Assembly: GCF_964340395.1 (NCBI RefSeq) | Contig: NC_135554.1 | Coordinates: 9,621,475 to 9,685,474 of the forward strand | Source of the DNA: Glandiceps talaboti | Taxonomy: Eukaryota > Hemichordata > Enteropneusta > Spengelidae | Direction: 5' to 3' | Length of the DNA stretch: 64,000 nucleotides | Part shown: positions 1 to 15,000 of the stretch, piece after piece | How positions within the stretch are numbered: the stretch's first letter is position 1 | How the letters are laid out: each line of letters begins with the position of its first letter | Made by a program: the position numbers and the translations under genes | Notes under the pieces: generated by a model | Databases searched by the model: none | Told to the model about the DNA's origin: nothing | What the model saw: only the letters and a program-made list of their open reading frames with translations

Positions 1-26
1 AAGAGATTCTGGCAGACACTACAAAG
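1..26 (+). CDS. SZT2: SZT2 exon 1 of window (partial, 3' end)
   Basis: Encodes KRFWQTLQ plus two bases of a serine codon. Human SZT2 has RRFWNTLQS immediately before the block of the next exon. The donor GTCCCA is weak. The real exon starts before the window. Confidence 0.85.
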
Positions 27-3000
27 GTCCCAGACATGTGATTATTGTCTTTTACATAGTTCAATTACTACTGTAAACCCTATGATTGAAAGTTACAATC
101 AGTGTATGCCCTCTAAGGCAATTTTGATATTTCACTGGGGTGTCATGCCTAGCAATTTCTAGTGTTTAAATAAAGTTTTCTTTGGGGATTGTTGCTCCTT
201 TGTTTCCCAGAATATCATGCCCAAGTGTATACAGCAGGCCTCTTCTAAGCCTGATTTGTAAATTTTATAACTATTTGAGTATAAAGGTTAAGTTTGCACA
301 TTGTTGGTGAATATCACTTTTCTAGGTCCCTAAAGCATGAAAAAATGCAGCTACTATGAAACCAGCCTTGCCTTTTTTTACCCTTCTTTGAAACTTCCTT
401 TCTGATTAGCTAGACTACCATTTATTTTGTCTACAATTCAGTTTACAACAGACAGACCAAATGTTGGTACATTTGATGTCATTTGCTGCCAATCCAGCCT
501 ATTACAACATACCAGACAGTATCAAGAAAGGTGTTCCATTATTTTACCTACCACCTAACTCTGGTACACCTGTACTTGTAGAATATGGAAGTGCAAAGTA
601 AGTTATAAAACTCAGTAACTCCCTACATTTGTCTTCTAAGTTGACTGTTGGTATTAAGTATAGTCACCACAAAAATTAGTGTTGTGGCATTTCTACCCTT
701 GTATATTAGTTTCTACATTGGAAATAATCAGTGGATGAACACAGTGCTGAAAAGTAACTGTACAATAAATGTTCAAAGTATAGTAATAGGTAACTGGGGG
801 TTTTGACACTGTCCTGTGGCAGGTGTAAACTACAACAGGAAAAAAAGACTTCACTACCAGAAATGAAATTCTTGAGACAAGAAAAAAATTCTTCACACAA
901 GAAAAAAATTCTTGAGACAAGAATCAGTAGGTTAAGAATTGCAATTCTTGAAAATTCTAACCGATGAATTCTTATATCAAGAATTTTTTTCTTATGCCAG
1001 GTTTAGCCAAAAATCTTGTCCTAAGAACTTATTTCAAGAATATTCAAGAAAGAGAATTCTTGTCCCAAGAATATTCTCGAGAATAAATTCTTGTCTCAAG
1101 AATATTCAAGAAAGAGAATTCTTGTCCAAAGAACATTCAAGGAAAAGAATTCTTCTCCCAAGAATATTCAAGAAAAGGGAATCTTGTCCCAAGAATATTC
1201 AAGAAAGAGAATTCTTGTCCTGAGAATTATCAAGAAAAAGAATTCTTGTCCCAAGAATATTCAAGAAAGAGAATTCTTGTCCCAAGAATTTTCTAGAAAT
1301 AGAATTCTTGTCCCGAGAATTATCAAGAGAAAGAATTCTTGTCCCAAGAATATTCAAGAAAGAGAATTCTAGTCTCGAATATTGAGGAAATAGAATTCTT
1401 GTCTCAAGAATATTCAAGATAAAGAATTCTTGTGCCAAGAATATTCAAGAAATAGAATTCTTGTCCCAAGAATATTCAAGAAATAGAATTCTTGTCCCAA
1501 GAATATTCAAGAAATAGAATTCTTGTCCCAAGAATATTCAAGAAAGAGAATTCTTGTCCCAAGAATATTCAAGAAATAGAATTCTTGTCCCAAGAATTTT
1601 CAAGCAATAGAATTCTTGTTCCAAGAATATTCACGCCACAGAATTCTTGCCCCAAGAATATTCAAGAAAGAGAATTCTTGGCCCAAGAATATTCAAGAAA
1701 AAGAATTCTTGTCTCAAGAATAATCAAGAAATAGAATTCTTGTCCCAAGAATATTCAAGAAGGAGAATTCTTGTCCCAGGAATTTTCAAGAAAGAGAATT
1801 CTTGTGCCAAGAATATTCAAGAAAAAGAATTCTTGTGCCAAGAATATTCAAGAAATAGAATTCTTGTCCCAAGAATATTCAAGAAAGAGAATTCTTGTCT
1901 CAAGAATATTCAAGAAAAAGAATTCTTGTCTCAAGAATATTCAAGAAAAAGAATTCTTGTCTCAAGAATAATCAAGAAATAGAATTCTTGTCCCAAGAAT
2001 ATTCAAGAAAGAGAATTCTTGTCCTAAGAATATTCAAGAAAAGGGAATCTTGTCTCAAGAATATTCAAGAAAGAGAATTCTTGTCCCAAGAATATTCACG
2101 CAACAGAATTCTTGCCCCAAGAATATTCAAGAAAGAGAATTCTTGTCCCAAGAATATTCAAGAAAGAGAATTCTTGGCCCAAGAATATTCAAGAAAAAGA
2201 ATTCTTGTCTCAAGAATATTCAAGAAAAAGAATTCTTGTCTCAAGAATAATCAAGAAATAGAATTCTTGTCCCAAGAATATTCAAGAAGAAGAATTCTTG
2301 TCCCAGGAATTTTCAAGAAAGAGAATTCTTGTGCCAAGAATATTCAAGAAAAAGAATTCTTGTCCCAAGAATATTCAAGAAAGAGAATTCTTGTCTCAAG
2401 AATATTCAAGAAAAAGAATTCTTGTCTCAAGAATATTCAAGAAAAAGAATTCTTGTCCCAAGAATAATCAAGAAATAGAATTCTTGTCCCAAGAATATTC
2501 AAGAAAGAGAATTCTTGTCCTAAGAATATTCAAGAAAAGGGAATCTTGTCTCAAGAATATTCAAGAAAGAGAATTCTTGTCTCAAGAATATGCAAGAAAA
2601 AGAATTCTTATCTGGAGAATATTCAAGAAAGAGAATTCTTGTCTCAAGAATATTTAGGAAAAAGAATTCTTGCCTCAAGAATATTCAAGCAACAGAATTC
2701 TTGGCCCAAGAATATTCAAGAAAGAGAATTCTTGTCCTAAGAATATTCAAGAAAGAGAATTCTTGTCCTCAGAATATTCAAGAAAGAGAATTCTTGTCTC
2801 AAGAATATGCAAGAAAAAGAATTCTTATCTGGAGAATATTCAAGGAAAAGTACTCATTATATGGAAAAAATGATTTCCATAAATACAGACCCTTTAATGA
2901 AAAATCTACCCCAAACAAAACTTGTAAATTTTAAAACTTTTATTAACATAAATAATGGCAATATACATGTAAGTTAATAAAACTGTCATTAAATATTTTT

Positions 3001-6000
3001 TGAACTCTTCTAAAAATATAACATTTCAATGTCGTGCAACACTTCAACCAGTTTCATCTTCTTTAAATACTTTTATATGCCATCATACATTTATCTTGTT
3101 ACAGTGAAATGAAATCTGGATATTAATTACAAGATATTTAGCCTAACTTAAACGGCCTCAGTCCATTGAAATAGTTCACTGGGCTTGCCCCAAAAACTTA
3201 ATGGACCTTGATTTCACAAGCTCAAGGATAAAAGTATGACATTGACAGACAACCCCAGTAAATTTGCTAATAGCCTATTTTACGACAGTTAACAGCAACA
3301 GGGTACCTACCCAAGAAATGCACACTTTCTGTAATTTAGATGGCAACAGAAATCTTAAATTGCAATAGGGAGACTTCATATTCAATTGCCCCTGAATGAA
3401 TTTCAATTTTTACTTAAAAGATTAAAAATCAAACAAATCATAGACATTGGAGAGAAATGTAGTGGAAAGCAAGCAAAAGATCAAAGGAAATCAATTGTGT
3501 ACAAATGGTAGAACTGATTTATTCCCCGTCTATTGGGTACATTACTTTTTATCCAAAATATCCACTAAAAATAGGGATGTGCACAATTAATGTCAATGCA
3601 ATCTGACCAATGACTTTGGACAAGAAGTCAAAATAGCCTGATTGATCTGTGCAGAAAATAGTCATTCTCAGTGCACCAAATATCAAAGTAATCTGACTTC
3701 TGATTTCAGAAAAGAAGTGACAACGTAAGTTTGAAAAAAAAGGTTGATGAAGAAGTTGAAATAGAATAGGCTGACAGACAGACAACAGAGAATCATCATA
3801 ACTTTACCTGGCTGTTGTTTCCAGTCCATTTCTCATCAATGTCCATGATCTAATTAACTTGAATCAAATCTTTAAACAATTAAATGCTCTTTCTATCAGG
3901 AGGAATTTCTTTGCACAGAAAAAACTACAAGTTGGGAAAATGAGGATCAAATTAAAAAGTTAAACAACAATTGTTCCTACTCGCTGTCATCGTTCGTCTG
4001 GTACTACAATGTATCTATGGAGTTCCTTCAGCTTCTTCCTATAGTATACGATGTGTTCTTCATGTCATGTGGATTAGTAAATTTGTCCTGAAGTACCTGT
4101 TCTTCGAGGAAGAGGTCATCATCATCATCTTTCAGCTGCGCAGCAGTCGACCATAAGTTTCCTCCAGCCACAACGGTTTTGAGCCATTTCTGACAGTTGA
4201 CCATGATTCAGCATGCCATCTGCATCTCCCAGAAGACAGTGGATGTATTTTGAGAACAGGGTTCTTTGCCTTCCAGGTTTCCTCTTTCCATGTTTCGGGG
4301 CATACAATGCATACTCCTTGACAGGCTCCCCATCAGGCATGCGCAGTACATGTCCAAGGAATTTCAGTTGACGATTCCTGGCTCTCTCGACAAGGGGCAC
4401 AGTCTCTGTAAGATTGTAGATAGTAACATTTGGTACTTTGTCAATCCTCTTGATGTTTAACATTATACGGTAACATGATGTGCCAAAGGAGTTGATTTTA
4501 TTCTCCATATCCTTAGAGATTATCCATGACTCGCAGCCATACAACAATATGGTGACACAAGTTGTACAAGGAAGAGGTAGGCTTGAGCTACACTGTCATG
4601 GTAACCAACCTGAAAGTGAACAAGAAAGAAATTGTCTCAAAAGTTGTCAAAGACTTCCATAGTAATCGAGTACAGTTTAATAATTATATCTATTGTTAAG
4701 TGTTGCCCATGACCTTGTCTTTGTACTAAGTGTTGAGAGCTTCTTGAGATAGTAAAACAAGACAAGTTACTGGGCTATGTAGAATGTTACTTCTGGAGAT
4801 GTACATGTAGCTAGGCAAGTTTCATGGCAATGTAAAATCTCCCCTCTACTGTCTATGGTAAAATGTACCTACATGTAGGCCAGGCCACACCCACAATGGC
4901 TGATCTGTCAGTCTAATTTATGCTAATCTGCACCTTTTCTAAGTACATGTACACATGCTCAAGATTGCATAAGGTTTGTTTACATGGTGTTAGTTAGACT
5001 TCGAGTATATTGAGTGAAGTGTACTAAACATTGCTTACAGGATAAATTTGATGACATTGCAAGACCTTTCACTGGCAGGAGAGTCAAACTTTAAACCTCA
5101 AGCCCAGTGTAACAATGACCATGATAACATTTATACAGATTCAAAGTTCTGAAGAATGTGAAATAATTGCACACTTACCAAAGAATGCCCTCCACATTGC
5201 TTCTTTAACGTCTTCGTTTTTAAACTTGTTGATAGACTCTGAACACAACAGAAGCCACTCTCTAGGCTGGGTCGATCTTTTTTCTAAAACCGGTCAAGGT
5301 TAAACCATCTTTTCAAGCATATGATGTATGATACAGGATCAAAAATGACAATGTTGTCAATCTTCTAACAAAGTGTGGTGTGCAGTTGTGAATTCAAAAA
5401 TGGAGCCAAATGATGCTATCCCAGAAAGCATCAGGGCTGTCCACACACTTCCATATATGGCCATATATACAAGCTTGACCAATGGAGACACACTATTAAC
5501 AAAAGGGATATATCCTTTTGTTTGTGCATGGCTGAACAAGAAAAAGTAAGAATTTCATTCTTGTACCAAGTATTTTTGGGCAAGAAACCCCAAGAATTCA
5601 TGGATAGACAAGAAAGAGTAAGAATTTCATTCTTGTACCAAGAATTGTTGGGCAAGAAACCCCAAGAATTCATTTCTTGTATCAAGAATGCATGGGTTGA
5701 CAAGAAAAAGTAAGAATCTCATTCTTGTACCAAGAATCTCGTTCTTGTACCAAGAATTCTTGCTCAAGAAAACTCAAGAATTCAATTCTTGTAACAAGAA
5801 TGCATGGGTTGACAAGAAAAAGTAAGAATTTCATTCTTGTACCAAGAATTCTTGCTCAAGAAAACTCAAGAACTCAATTCTTGTTTCAAGAATGCATGGG
5901 TTGTCAAGAAAAAGTAAGAATCTCATTCTTGTACCAAGAATTCTTGCTCATAAAAACTCAAGAATTCAATTCTTGTAACAAGAATGCAAGGGTTGACAAG

Positions 6001-9000
6001 AAAAAGTAAGAATCTCATTCTTGTACCAAGAATCTCGTTCTTGTACCAAGAATTCTTGCTCAAGAAAACTCAAGAATTCAATTCTTGTTTCAAGAATGCA
6101 TGGGTTGACAAAAAAAAGTAAGAATCTCATTCTTGTACCAAGAATCTCGTTCTTGTACCAAGAATTCTTGCTCAAGAAAACTCAAGAACTCAATTCTTGT
6201 TTCAAGAATGCATGGGTTGACAAGAAAAAGTAAGAATCTCATTCTTGTACCAAGAATCTCGTTCTTGTACCAAGAATTCTTGCTCAAGAAAACTCAAGAA
6301 CTCAATTCTTGTTTCAAGAATGCATGGGTTGACAAGAAAAAGTAAGAATCTCATTCTTATACCAAGAATCCTTGCTCAAGAAAACTCAAGAATTCAATTC
6401 TTGTTTCAAGAATGCATGGATTGACAAGAAAAAGTAAGAATTTCATTCTTGTACCAAGAATTCTTGCTCAAGAAAACTCAAGAATTCAATTCTTGTTTCA
6501 AGAATGCATGGGTTGACAAGAAAAAGTAAGAATTTCATTCTTGTACCAAGAATTCTTGGGCAAGAAAACTCAAGAACTCAATTCTTGTTTCAAGAATGCA
6601 TGGGTTGACAAGAAAAAGTAAGAATTTCATTCTTGTACCAAGAATTCTGGCTCAAGAAAACTCAAGAACTCAATTCTTGTTTCAAGAATGCATGGGTTGA
6701 CAAGAAAAAGTAAGAATCTCATTCTTGTACCAAGAATTCTTGGGCAAGAAAACTCAAGAATTCAATTCTTGTTTCAAGAATGCATGGGTTGACAAGAAAA
6801 AGTAAGAATTTCATTCTTGTACCAAGAATTCTGGCTCAAGAAAACTCAAGAATTCAATTCTTGTAACAAGAATGCATGGGTTGACAAGAAAAAGAAAGAA
6901 TTTCATTCTTGTACCAAGAATTCTGGCTCAAGAAAACTCAAGAACTTAATTCTTGTAACAAGAATGCATGGGTTGACAAGAAAAAGTAAGAATCTCATTC
7001 TTGTACCAAGAATTCTTGGGCAAGAAAACTCAAGAATTCAATTCTTGTATTAAGAATGCATGGGTTGACAAGCATAAGTAAGAATTTTATTCTTGTACCA
7101 AGATTTTTGTGCAAGAAAACTCAAGAATTCAAATCTCATATGAAGAATATGTATGGTATATTTCTTGGAGATTCTTATATTGAGAATTGCCTTTCTTGAT
7201 GTTAAGATTCAATAAGAAAAAATTACTGACAAATTCTTGGGGCAAGAAAAAATTCTTGTGTCAAGAATATATTTCATACATTTTGGCATTTTGCATACTT
7301 GAACTTTCTTATTTATTCTTGAACGTGCTTGTTTGTTGTTAATTTTCTTGTGTCAAGAATTTTTTTCTTGAGACAAGAAAGTAAGAATTTTATTTCTGGT
7401 AGTGTTGATGTTGTTCCTCATTCTAACTCCTGACATCCTTCCCTTTCTATGTAATTCATGTGAACCACAGAAAAAAATTCTTTTGGCAAGTTTTCCTTAA
7501 GCTATTATGGCATATCAAATATACTTTTCATGTTTGTCAAGATGTACTTTAAAACATACAGTCATGCTTGTTATGTTTAGCCCAGTGTATTTCTATAATG
7601 TTTGTTGTGAAATACTCATTATACACAAATTATTATTTTTCACTGTCTATACTTCGTAATGAATTCCATTTGTTTTCAGGGAAACTGGTCTTAGTCAGTT
7701 TGCAACATACTGGAAACCAATTATCTTAATGGACATCAATATATGGTAGGTGTGATTGGAGATATAGACAAAATATATCAAACGTACCTAAGAATCCATA
7801 TTTAAATTGCTTTTACTGAGAAAAGAAATATATTTAAGAAATAGTTCAGTATTTTTCTGGATTAGATCGGTTCTATACTTTTCATTGCAATATGTTTTTG
7901 GTTGATTTTATTCTTAAAGAAAAAAATATAATTTATGATTTATTATTAATAAAACATTCTTTATGAGGAGAAATCATTGCGAACTGAATTCATCATAATT
8001 CTATTCTCTCTGTCAACAGGCAAAAATGGTTACATACTCACAGAATAGGACTTATACTGGTACATGATCTGTAAGTGAAATAATTCTTTCTTAGACATAT
8101 TTTGAAAAGAAACAACAAAGAGACGTGTATCTCAATTACTCAGTATATATCAGTATTACGGCTAAAACTCTGGAACTAGCTACATCAAATGTGGAAAACA
8201 TAAGTCAAAGTTTTCATCTAAAACAATTATTGTTTAGTTCATACATAGAGGATTGAAAACTGTAAAAAAAGAAAGAAAAAAAAGCTTTTTCTGTTGTAAC
8301 CACTTTGAAATGCAATACACTAGATAGTATCTGTTACCCAGATTCTCACCACTGGGGACCTACTACGGGACCACCCAGATGAAAGTCTGGAGAAATAGTC
8401 CCAAATCATCAACACCGGAAGTTGTACAGTCGGAAGTTGTACATGTACAGTACAATTCTTCCAAGTCAGGAAAAGTTGGCTTATGAGGCCCATTCTGTGT
8501 TATTTAAGATGTACCAGTCACTTGACGCATGCAAACCTTTTGCGAAGGAACCTGAATCATTCAGCATGCAATGTTGAATGTGAAGTATTCCCAGAATGCA
8601 CTGCTCTGGGAGAGAGATCCAGTGTGGACGATTTGGGATTACATTTCCCCTCTGACTTTTGTGTGTGGTCTTGTAGTTGAGCCCCCGGTGGTGAGAGTCT
8701 GGGAAACTGAGCCTATACACAAGACTCAATATAGTGTATAAGATACAACTTTCATAATTTCATGCCATACTATCAGCCAGTACTCACATTGTTTAGAAGC
8801 CTGATAGGACTGAACAACACAATGTATTTTCCAGTGTAGCCTCAATAATGCACATAATGTCTTCATAAATTATTTATCAATAAATTGTAAATTTGCATAA
8901 TGTTCATAAGGTTTGATTTGACAAGGCATACATACTAATTTCATCATTTACCGTAGCTCCGCGGGTTAGCGCCCTCACACGGGCAAGCGCCCAGGCCTTT

Positions 9001-12000
9001 CTTTTTTACAATGTCGACTTTTTGGGCAGTTACGGGAAACCCCCACCCCACCCCCACCCCACCCCCCCCCCCCCAACGATGTGTAACTGTAAACATATTC
9101 CACGTGGGTGGACTCCACATACGTAGCTTAATGAAATTTATTTAATATTTATATTGAAATTGCAATTGTATTATTATTATTTTCTACCACAACATCAAGT
9201 TGAAAATAAAAAAAACTTAAAAGCAATAGTTTCAGTTACAGCCACTGTATCTCAAAAAAGTATTTCATCAGAACAGTAATGTTTTTCTTTTTTGCCTCCA
9301 CATAGACCATTACCTAAACATTTACATTTACCCAATGTGAGTGGAAGATACCATTCTATCATGTGTAGGAAAGCACTGAGTGAATTGAACTCACTTCTAA
9401 GAGAATGGAGTACATTTGTATTGATGGAAAACCATTCCTATGTCAAGTTACTATTCAGGTGAGGACGTATGACTTTATAGCATTATATATAATATAGTTA
9501 CTGACAAGTTTATTACATTGAAGGAAAACGTTTACATGTGTCTGTGTGTCTTTCTGTGTCTGTGTCTGTGGGTGTGTCTTTGTGTCTGTCTGTTTGTATG
9601 CATGTATGTATGTATGTGTCTGTCTGTCTGTATGTATGTATGTGTGTATGTATGTATGTGTTTGTGTCTGTCTGTCTCTATGTATGTATGTATGTATGTA
9701 TGTATGTATATATGTATGTATGTAATACTATGTGTCTGTGTCTGTGTCTGTGGGTGTGTCTGTGTCTGTCTGTATGTAAGTATGTATGTATGTATGTGTC
9801 TGTATGTCTGTTTGTATGTATGTGTTTGTGTCTATCTGTCTCTATGTATGTATGTATGTATGTATTGTATGTATGTATGTATGTATGTATGTATGTATGT
9901 ATGTATGTATGTATGTATGCATGTATGTATGTAATACTATGTGTCTGTCTCTGTCTGTGTGCTTATATTCAAATTTGTGTAAATGATTGAAAAAATTGTT
10001 GAAATCCTAAGCAACCATGGTATTGACCATTGCAATAACAAATGAGAGATTACCTTACAATGTATTATATAAAGATACCAGGTTATCTTACCCTGCCATT
10101 GTCAACATTATTCTCCTTTAGTGACAAGGATGGTCCTCCTACATCATTTTACATTCTAAGAGTGACTTCTAAACCTCCCTGTATGGTGCTAAGATTGGCT
10201 TTCCTAGGGGGTACACCAGGACATGAAAGAAACGAGGTAAGATTGGCTTTCCTAGGGGGTACACCAGGACATGAAAGAAATGAGGTAAGATTGGCTTTCC
10301 TAGGGGGTACACCAGCACATGAAAGAAACGAGGTAAGATTGGCTTTCCTAGGGGGTACTTATCAGGACATGAAAGAAATGAGCTAAGATTGGCTTTCCTA
10401 GGAGGACACATCAGGAAACCAGGCAAGGCACTTAATCCCAATCAGAAAGTTTTTGAAATTAACTCTTTGGTGAGAATAAGATGGTGAACATTTTAGTACA
10501 TTTGTGTATTTTGTAATGAACTGTCACATGACAATAGTCTTCTCAAGTTTGACTTCAACATGTTCCTATACACATGAAGCATTTACCCTGATAACGTTTA
10601 TTTGGTATCCAGTGTACAGTCACATGACCTAAGATAAATTACATGTATATGGGAGTGGGGGCAAGCTCCTATGCAGCACTACCGTAAAAAAAAAGTCAAC
10701 CTCCACAACTTCCAGTCCAACTTTCCAAGTAGCGCTGCATTCAGTGGGAGCCATTTTGGATTTTGACATAAAACTATTATATAATAGCATTCAAATATTA
10801 ATTATAAACATCATACTTAAGGGCAGATTAGTTCATAAACAATACAAATATGCATATTACCTTTTCTGTTCGGCCAAATTTCACTAATCACTAGAACAAT
10901 TTTTTTGGAAGATATGTAAAGGAACACTGGTCACTGGTTGACATACCAACTACTAACTTTGTATATATATACACTGCACTAGCTTTTGATGGAATTGTTC
11001 ATAATCGTAATTTCGTGGAATATATTTCAGAATTGAGTCACTCTATTTTATCAATGAATTAATTATTATTAACACTATGCATTTGTAATGTTAAAAATGC
11101 AGTTTAAAAAAAGGTAGCGGACGTGTGATGTAAACTCTGTGATATGGCAAAAGTGTCCACATTGAAGGCAGTGGTTGGGGAGTCTATAAAGAGCAATTGA
11201 TCAGACATATCTCAAAACAAGACTACACATATACTGACTCCCATACTATTTCTCCTATCAGATTGTGAATGCTTTGAAGGAGAAATTACTGAGACTGACA
11301 CTACCACAGACTGCCACTCAACAAGAGAAAGAGATAGCCGTCAGTAAAGCGACTCCCAAGAGGAATGTTACCATAGTAACACCATCCAACAGACCAACTT
11401 TACAGAGAAGTATATCAGAGAAGAAGTGTATTGTAACATTACATAAACCAGTGGAGAAAATACTCATCAGGTGAGATCATTACGTCTTTCATGATATATG
11501 CTACTTTCAACTGTAAATTTTTTTTTCGTAAAATATTTCCAAAAAGAAGAATCTGGTCACCCAAGTAATTGATGCAGTAGTAAAATGCCTAAATTTGAGA
11601 ACTTTCTGTCGCAAAATGTCAAACTAATGTTCATAAGTGAAAAGAGCTACTAAATACTCCTGAGCAAGAAATCTTTTCAAGAAAACTGAAAAGGTAGTTG
11701 AAAACTTCTAGAAACTCCTGTAAAATTAAGCAACATGTAAAAACCCATGTATGTGTAAAAGAAAGTGTTATTCGCTACTGTCATTACCAAATTATGATAT
11801 TGCTAGGTTAAGGTACCAATTACAATGTATATGAATCCACTCTACAAGAGACAGACACATACAACAATTGTATTACAATGTATATAAATCACCCTCTGCA
11901 AGAGACAGACACATGCAACAATTGTATTACAATGTATATAAATCACCCTCTACAAGAAACAGACACATACAACAATTGTATTACAATGTATATAAATCAC

Positions 12001-15000
12001 CCTCTACAAGAAACAGACACATACAACAATTGTATTACAATGTATATCAATCACACTCTACAAGAGACAGACACATGCAACAATTGTATTACAATGTATA
12101 TAAATCACCCTCTACAAGAGACCGACACATGCAACAGTTGTATTACAATGTATATAAATCACCCTCTACAAGAGACAGACACATACAACAGTTGTATTAC
12201 AATGTATATAAATCACACTCTACAGGAGACAGACACATGCAACAGTTGTATTACAATGTATATAAATCACACTCTACAAGAGACAGACACATACAACAGT
12301 TGTATTACAATGTATATAAATCACCCTCTACAAGAGACAGACACAAGCAACAATTGCATTACAATGTACATGTATATAAATCACCCTCTGTGGGAGACAG
12401 ACACATACAACAATTGTATTACAATGTATATAAATCACCATCTACAAGAGACAGACACATGCAACAATTGCATTACAATGTATATAAATCACCCTCTACA
12501 AGAGACAGACACATACAACAATTGTATTACAATGTATATAAATCACCCTCTACAAGAGACAGACACAAGCAACAATTGCATTACAATGTACATGTATATA
12601 AATCACCCTCTGTGGGAGACAGACACATACAACAATTGTATTACAATGTATATAAATCCACTCTACAAGAGACAGACACATGCAACAGTTGTATTACTAT
12701 GTATATAAATCACCCTCTGTGGGAGACAGACACATACAACAATTGTATTACAATGTATATAAATCCACTCTACAAGAGACAGACACAAGCAACAATTGCA
12801 TCCATAATGTCGTTTCTTCCTGCATAGCTTACTTTCTTATGCTGTATTACAACTCAGACGACTACATACCCTGTTCCACTCTCAGTCTGTGTATAAACTA
12901 TTCAGCCGTCTCCTCTATGTGGTCTACAAGTACATCAGTTGCTTCTCATATAAGATAATGATGTGTCTCACTCACGCCAAATTCTAATAAATATTGTTTT
13001 TCATTTCAGATATGATAGATTACCTGTAGATTTTTCAACAGTGTATGCCCAACAACCAGTATCACTGTCATCCAGTCAGATAGCAACAACTGCTAAGATG
13101 CCAAACAGGACTGCTTCAACTATGTTTAATACATTGTCTAAGTATATGTATCACCAGAGATGGGTATGGTCTACATATACCGGTAACTCTATCAAGATAT
13201 CTACACAGAGTATAGCCAAGATATTATCCACGATCACCAAGTAAGTCTATCACCCTCCCTCCCTCCCTCCTTCCTTCCCTACCTGCCTATGGTAGCTAGC
13301 CATCTATCTATACCTATCTACCTACCTACCTACCTCCCTCCCTACCTACCTATTTATCACCGGAAGGATAGGATCATTGGAAACTTCTATTTATTTGTCA
13401 TTGCCTCTTACATGTAATTGCATACTTTGTAGGTAGAGGGCAGTATTCTCAGAAATTGGTTTGTCATCAAGCATATCATGGCATCACTTCATCACTAGAG
13501 GGCAGCATTCATTGAAAAGATGATATCGCAGAAAACACAGTGATAACAAACTGTAATAACCATACTTGTTGTGTGTGTATGTGTTTGTCTCCCACAGAGT
13601 CAGACTAGCTGAAGGTTTCAACTTTGCCAATTGTAATTCTGGGATTATATCTTTCCTTGTTGAACTTGAAATGAAGGTATGTATGTATGTAAACACATGA
13701 TAAAATGTCACCTCTTCAATCTAACAATAGATTTGGAGATAATAATAAGACAATGGTAATATGTTCTTACCAAAAAAACAGATAGATGTTCCACTTTGTT
13801 TACAACCAAGTGAGCTTTTGCCAATGAAACCCTGGATTCAAAAAACTGAACGAAACCTTGTCGTTATGATAATTAAAAGATTCTGCCTACATTTGAATTC
13901 CTGTTGGTACCTTGCAGCGAACTTCAGGAATCTTGAAAGAACTGCCATTTCTGTTGAGATGTATTTTACTTTTTTGAAGTCTGATGAAGTGGAGTATTCA
14001 GTCATTCCTTTAACAGAAAAAGTACTCAAAATGTATTTTATTCTCTTCTTCCATTTTTTTTTGCCAATACACAGGACCTGTGGAATTTCAGCGTAAGATT
14101 TCATAGTCCCCAACCCTGGTTTTCATAGTTTTTACCTCGTTCATAGTTTTTACCTTGTTCTTAGCATTTCAAAATAGTTTTCAATATCATTCATTTCCAT
14201 TTTATATCCAACTATGATTTCACATGTTATACAGTTACTGTTGAGTTTACGTTCACAACTTGGTAGTTATTTGTTAGTTAGTCTTTAGCTTTTTTTTTTA
14301 CATGCATGGCACCAACGTTATTAGCGCATTATTCAACCAAAAATGTTTCCTTGCTCTGGAATCATATTTTGTATTGGTTCTGAACTCAAAGCGTACATTA
14401 ATTTACCTAGTATATTTTAGCAAACACACTCAGCCTTCTTCAGTTGTTATTACAACAGTGACGAGTAGACAGAAATACAAGTACATGTAGTTCACACCAA
14501 CCCTCCTGTGATTATATGACAAGTCTAGGTCATTGAACCATAGACATGTACATGTACAGTAACAGTTTAACTTGTACTTAGTTGTGTACAAACAAATACC
14601 CACTAGGATTAACTTGTATTTAGTTGTGTACCAAAAATACCCCCTAGGGAGAAAGAGGATTAACTTGTACTTAGTTGTGTACAAACAAATACCCCCTAGA
14701 GAGAAAGAGGACCAACATGTACTTAGTTGTGTACAAACAAATACCACCTAGGGAGAAAGAGGACTAACTTGTACTTAGTTGTGTACAAACAAATACCCCC
14801 TAGGGAGAAAGAGGATTAACTTGTACTTAGTTGTGTACAAACAAATACCACCTAGGGAGAAAGAGGATTAACTTGTACTTAGTTGTGTACAAACAAATAC
14901 CACCTAGGGAGATAGAGGACTAACTTGTACTTAGTTGTGTACAAACAAATACCACCTAGGGAGAAAGAGGATTAACTTGTACTTAGTTGTGTACAAACAA

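Larger units (their letters stand above)
852..7404. mobile_element. CACTA-like DNA transposon, non-autonomous, with two internal palindromic arrays
   Basis: Begins CACTACCAGAAATGAAATTC and ends in the inverted form (…ATTTCTGGTAGTG). TT lies on both outer sides, while three-base target duplications would read CTT and TTG. Both ends carry inverted copies of the motif TTCTTGAGACAAGAA, and the two internal arrays use the same CAAGAATTCTTG core. CACTA (EnSpm) elements are known for CACTA ends and many sub-terminal repeats. No transposase frame is visible in the 6.5 kb. Assignment to CACTA is inference. Confidence 0.65.

Noticed and set aside
1020-7140. Many 60-190-codon frames ([17 protein letters not shown])
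   Set aside because: All lie in the palindromic arrays of the CACTA-like element and shift from unit to unit.
9518-9990. Cysteine-rich small secreted protein
   Set aside because: Pure TATG/TCTG microsatellite; the composition is set by the repeat.
11868-12827. Open frames of 319 and 276 codons
   Set aside because: Produced by a 54-bp intronic minisatellite whose unit is a multiple of three. No start context, splice support or family match.
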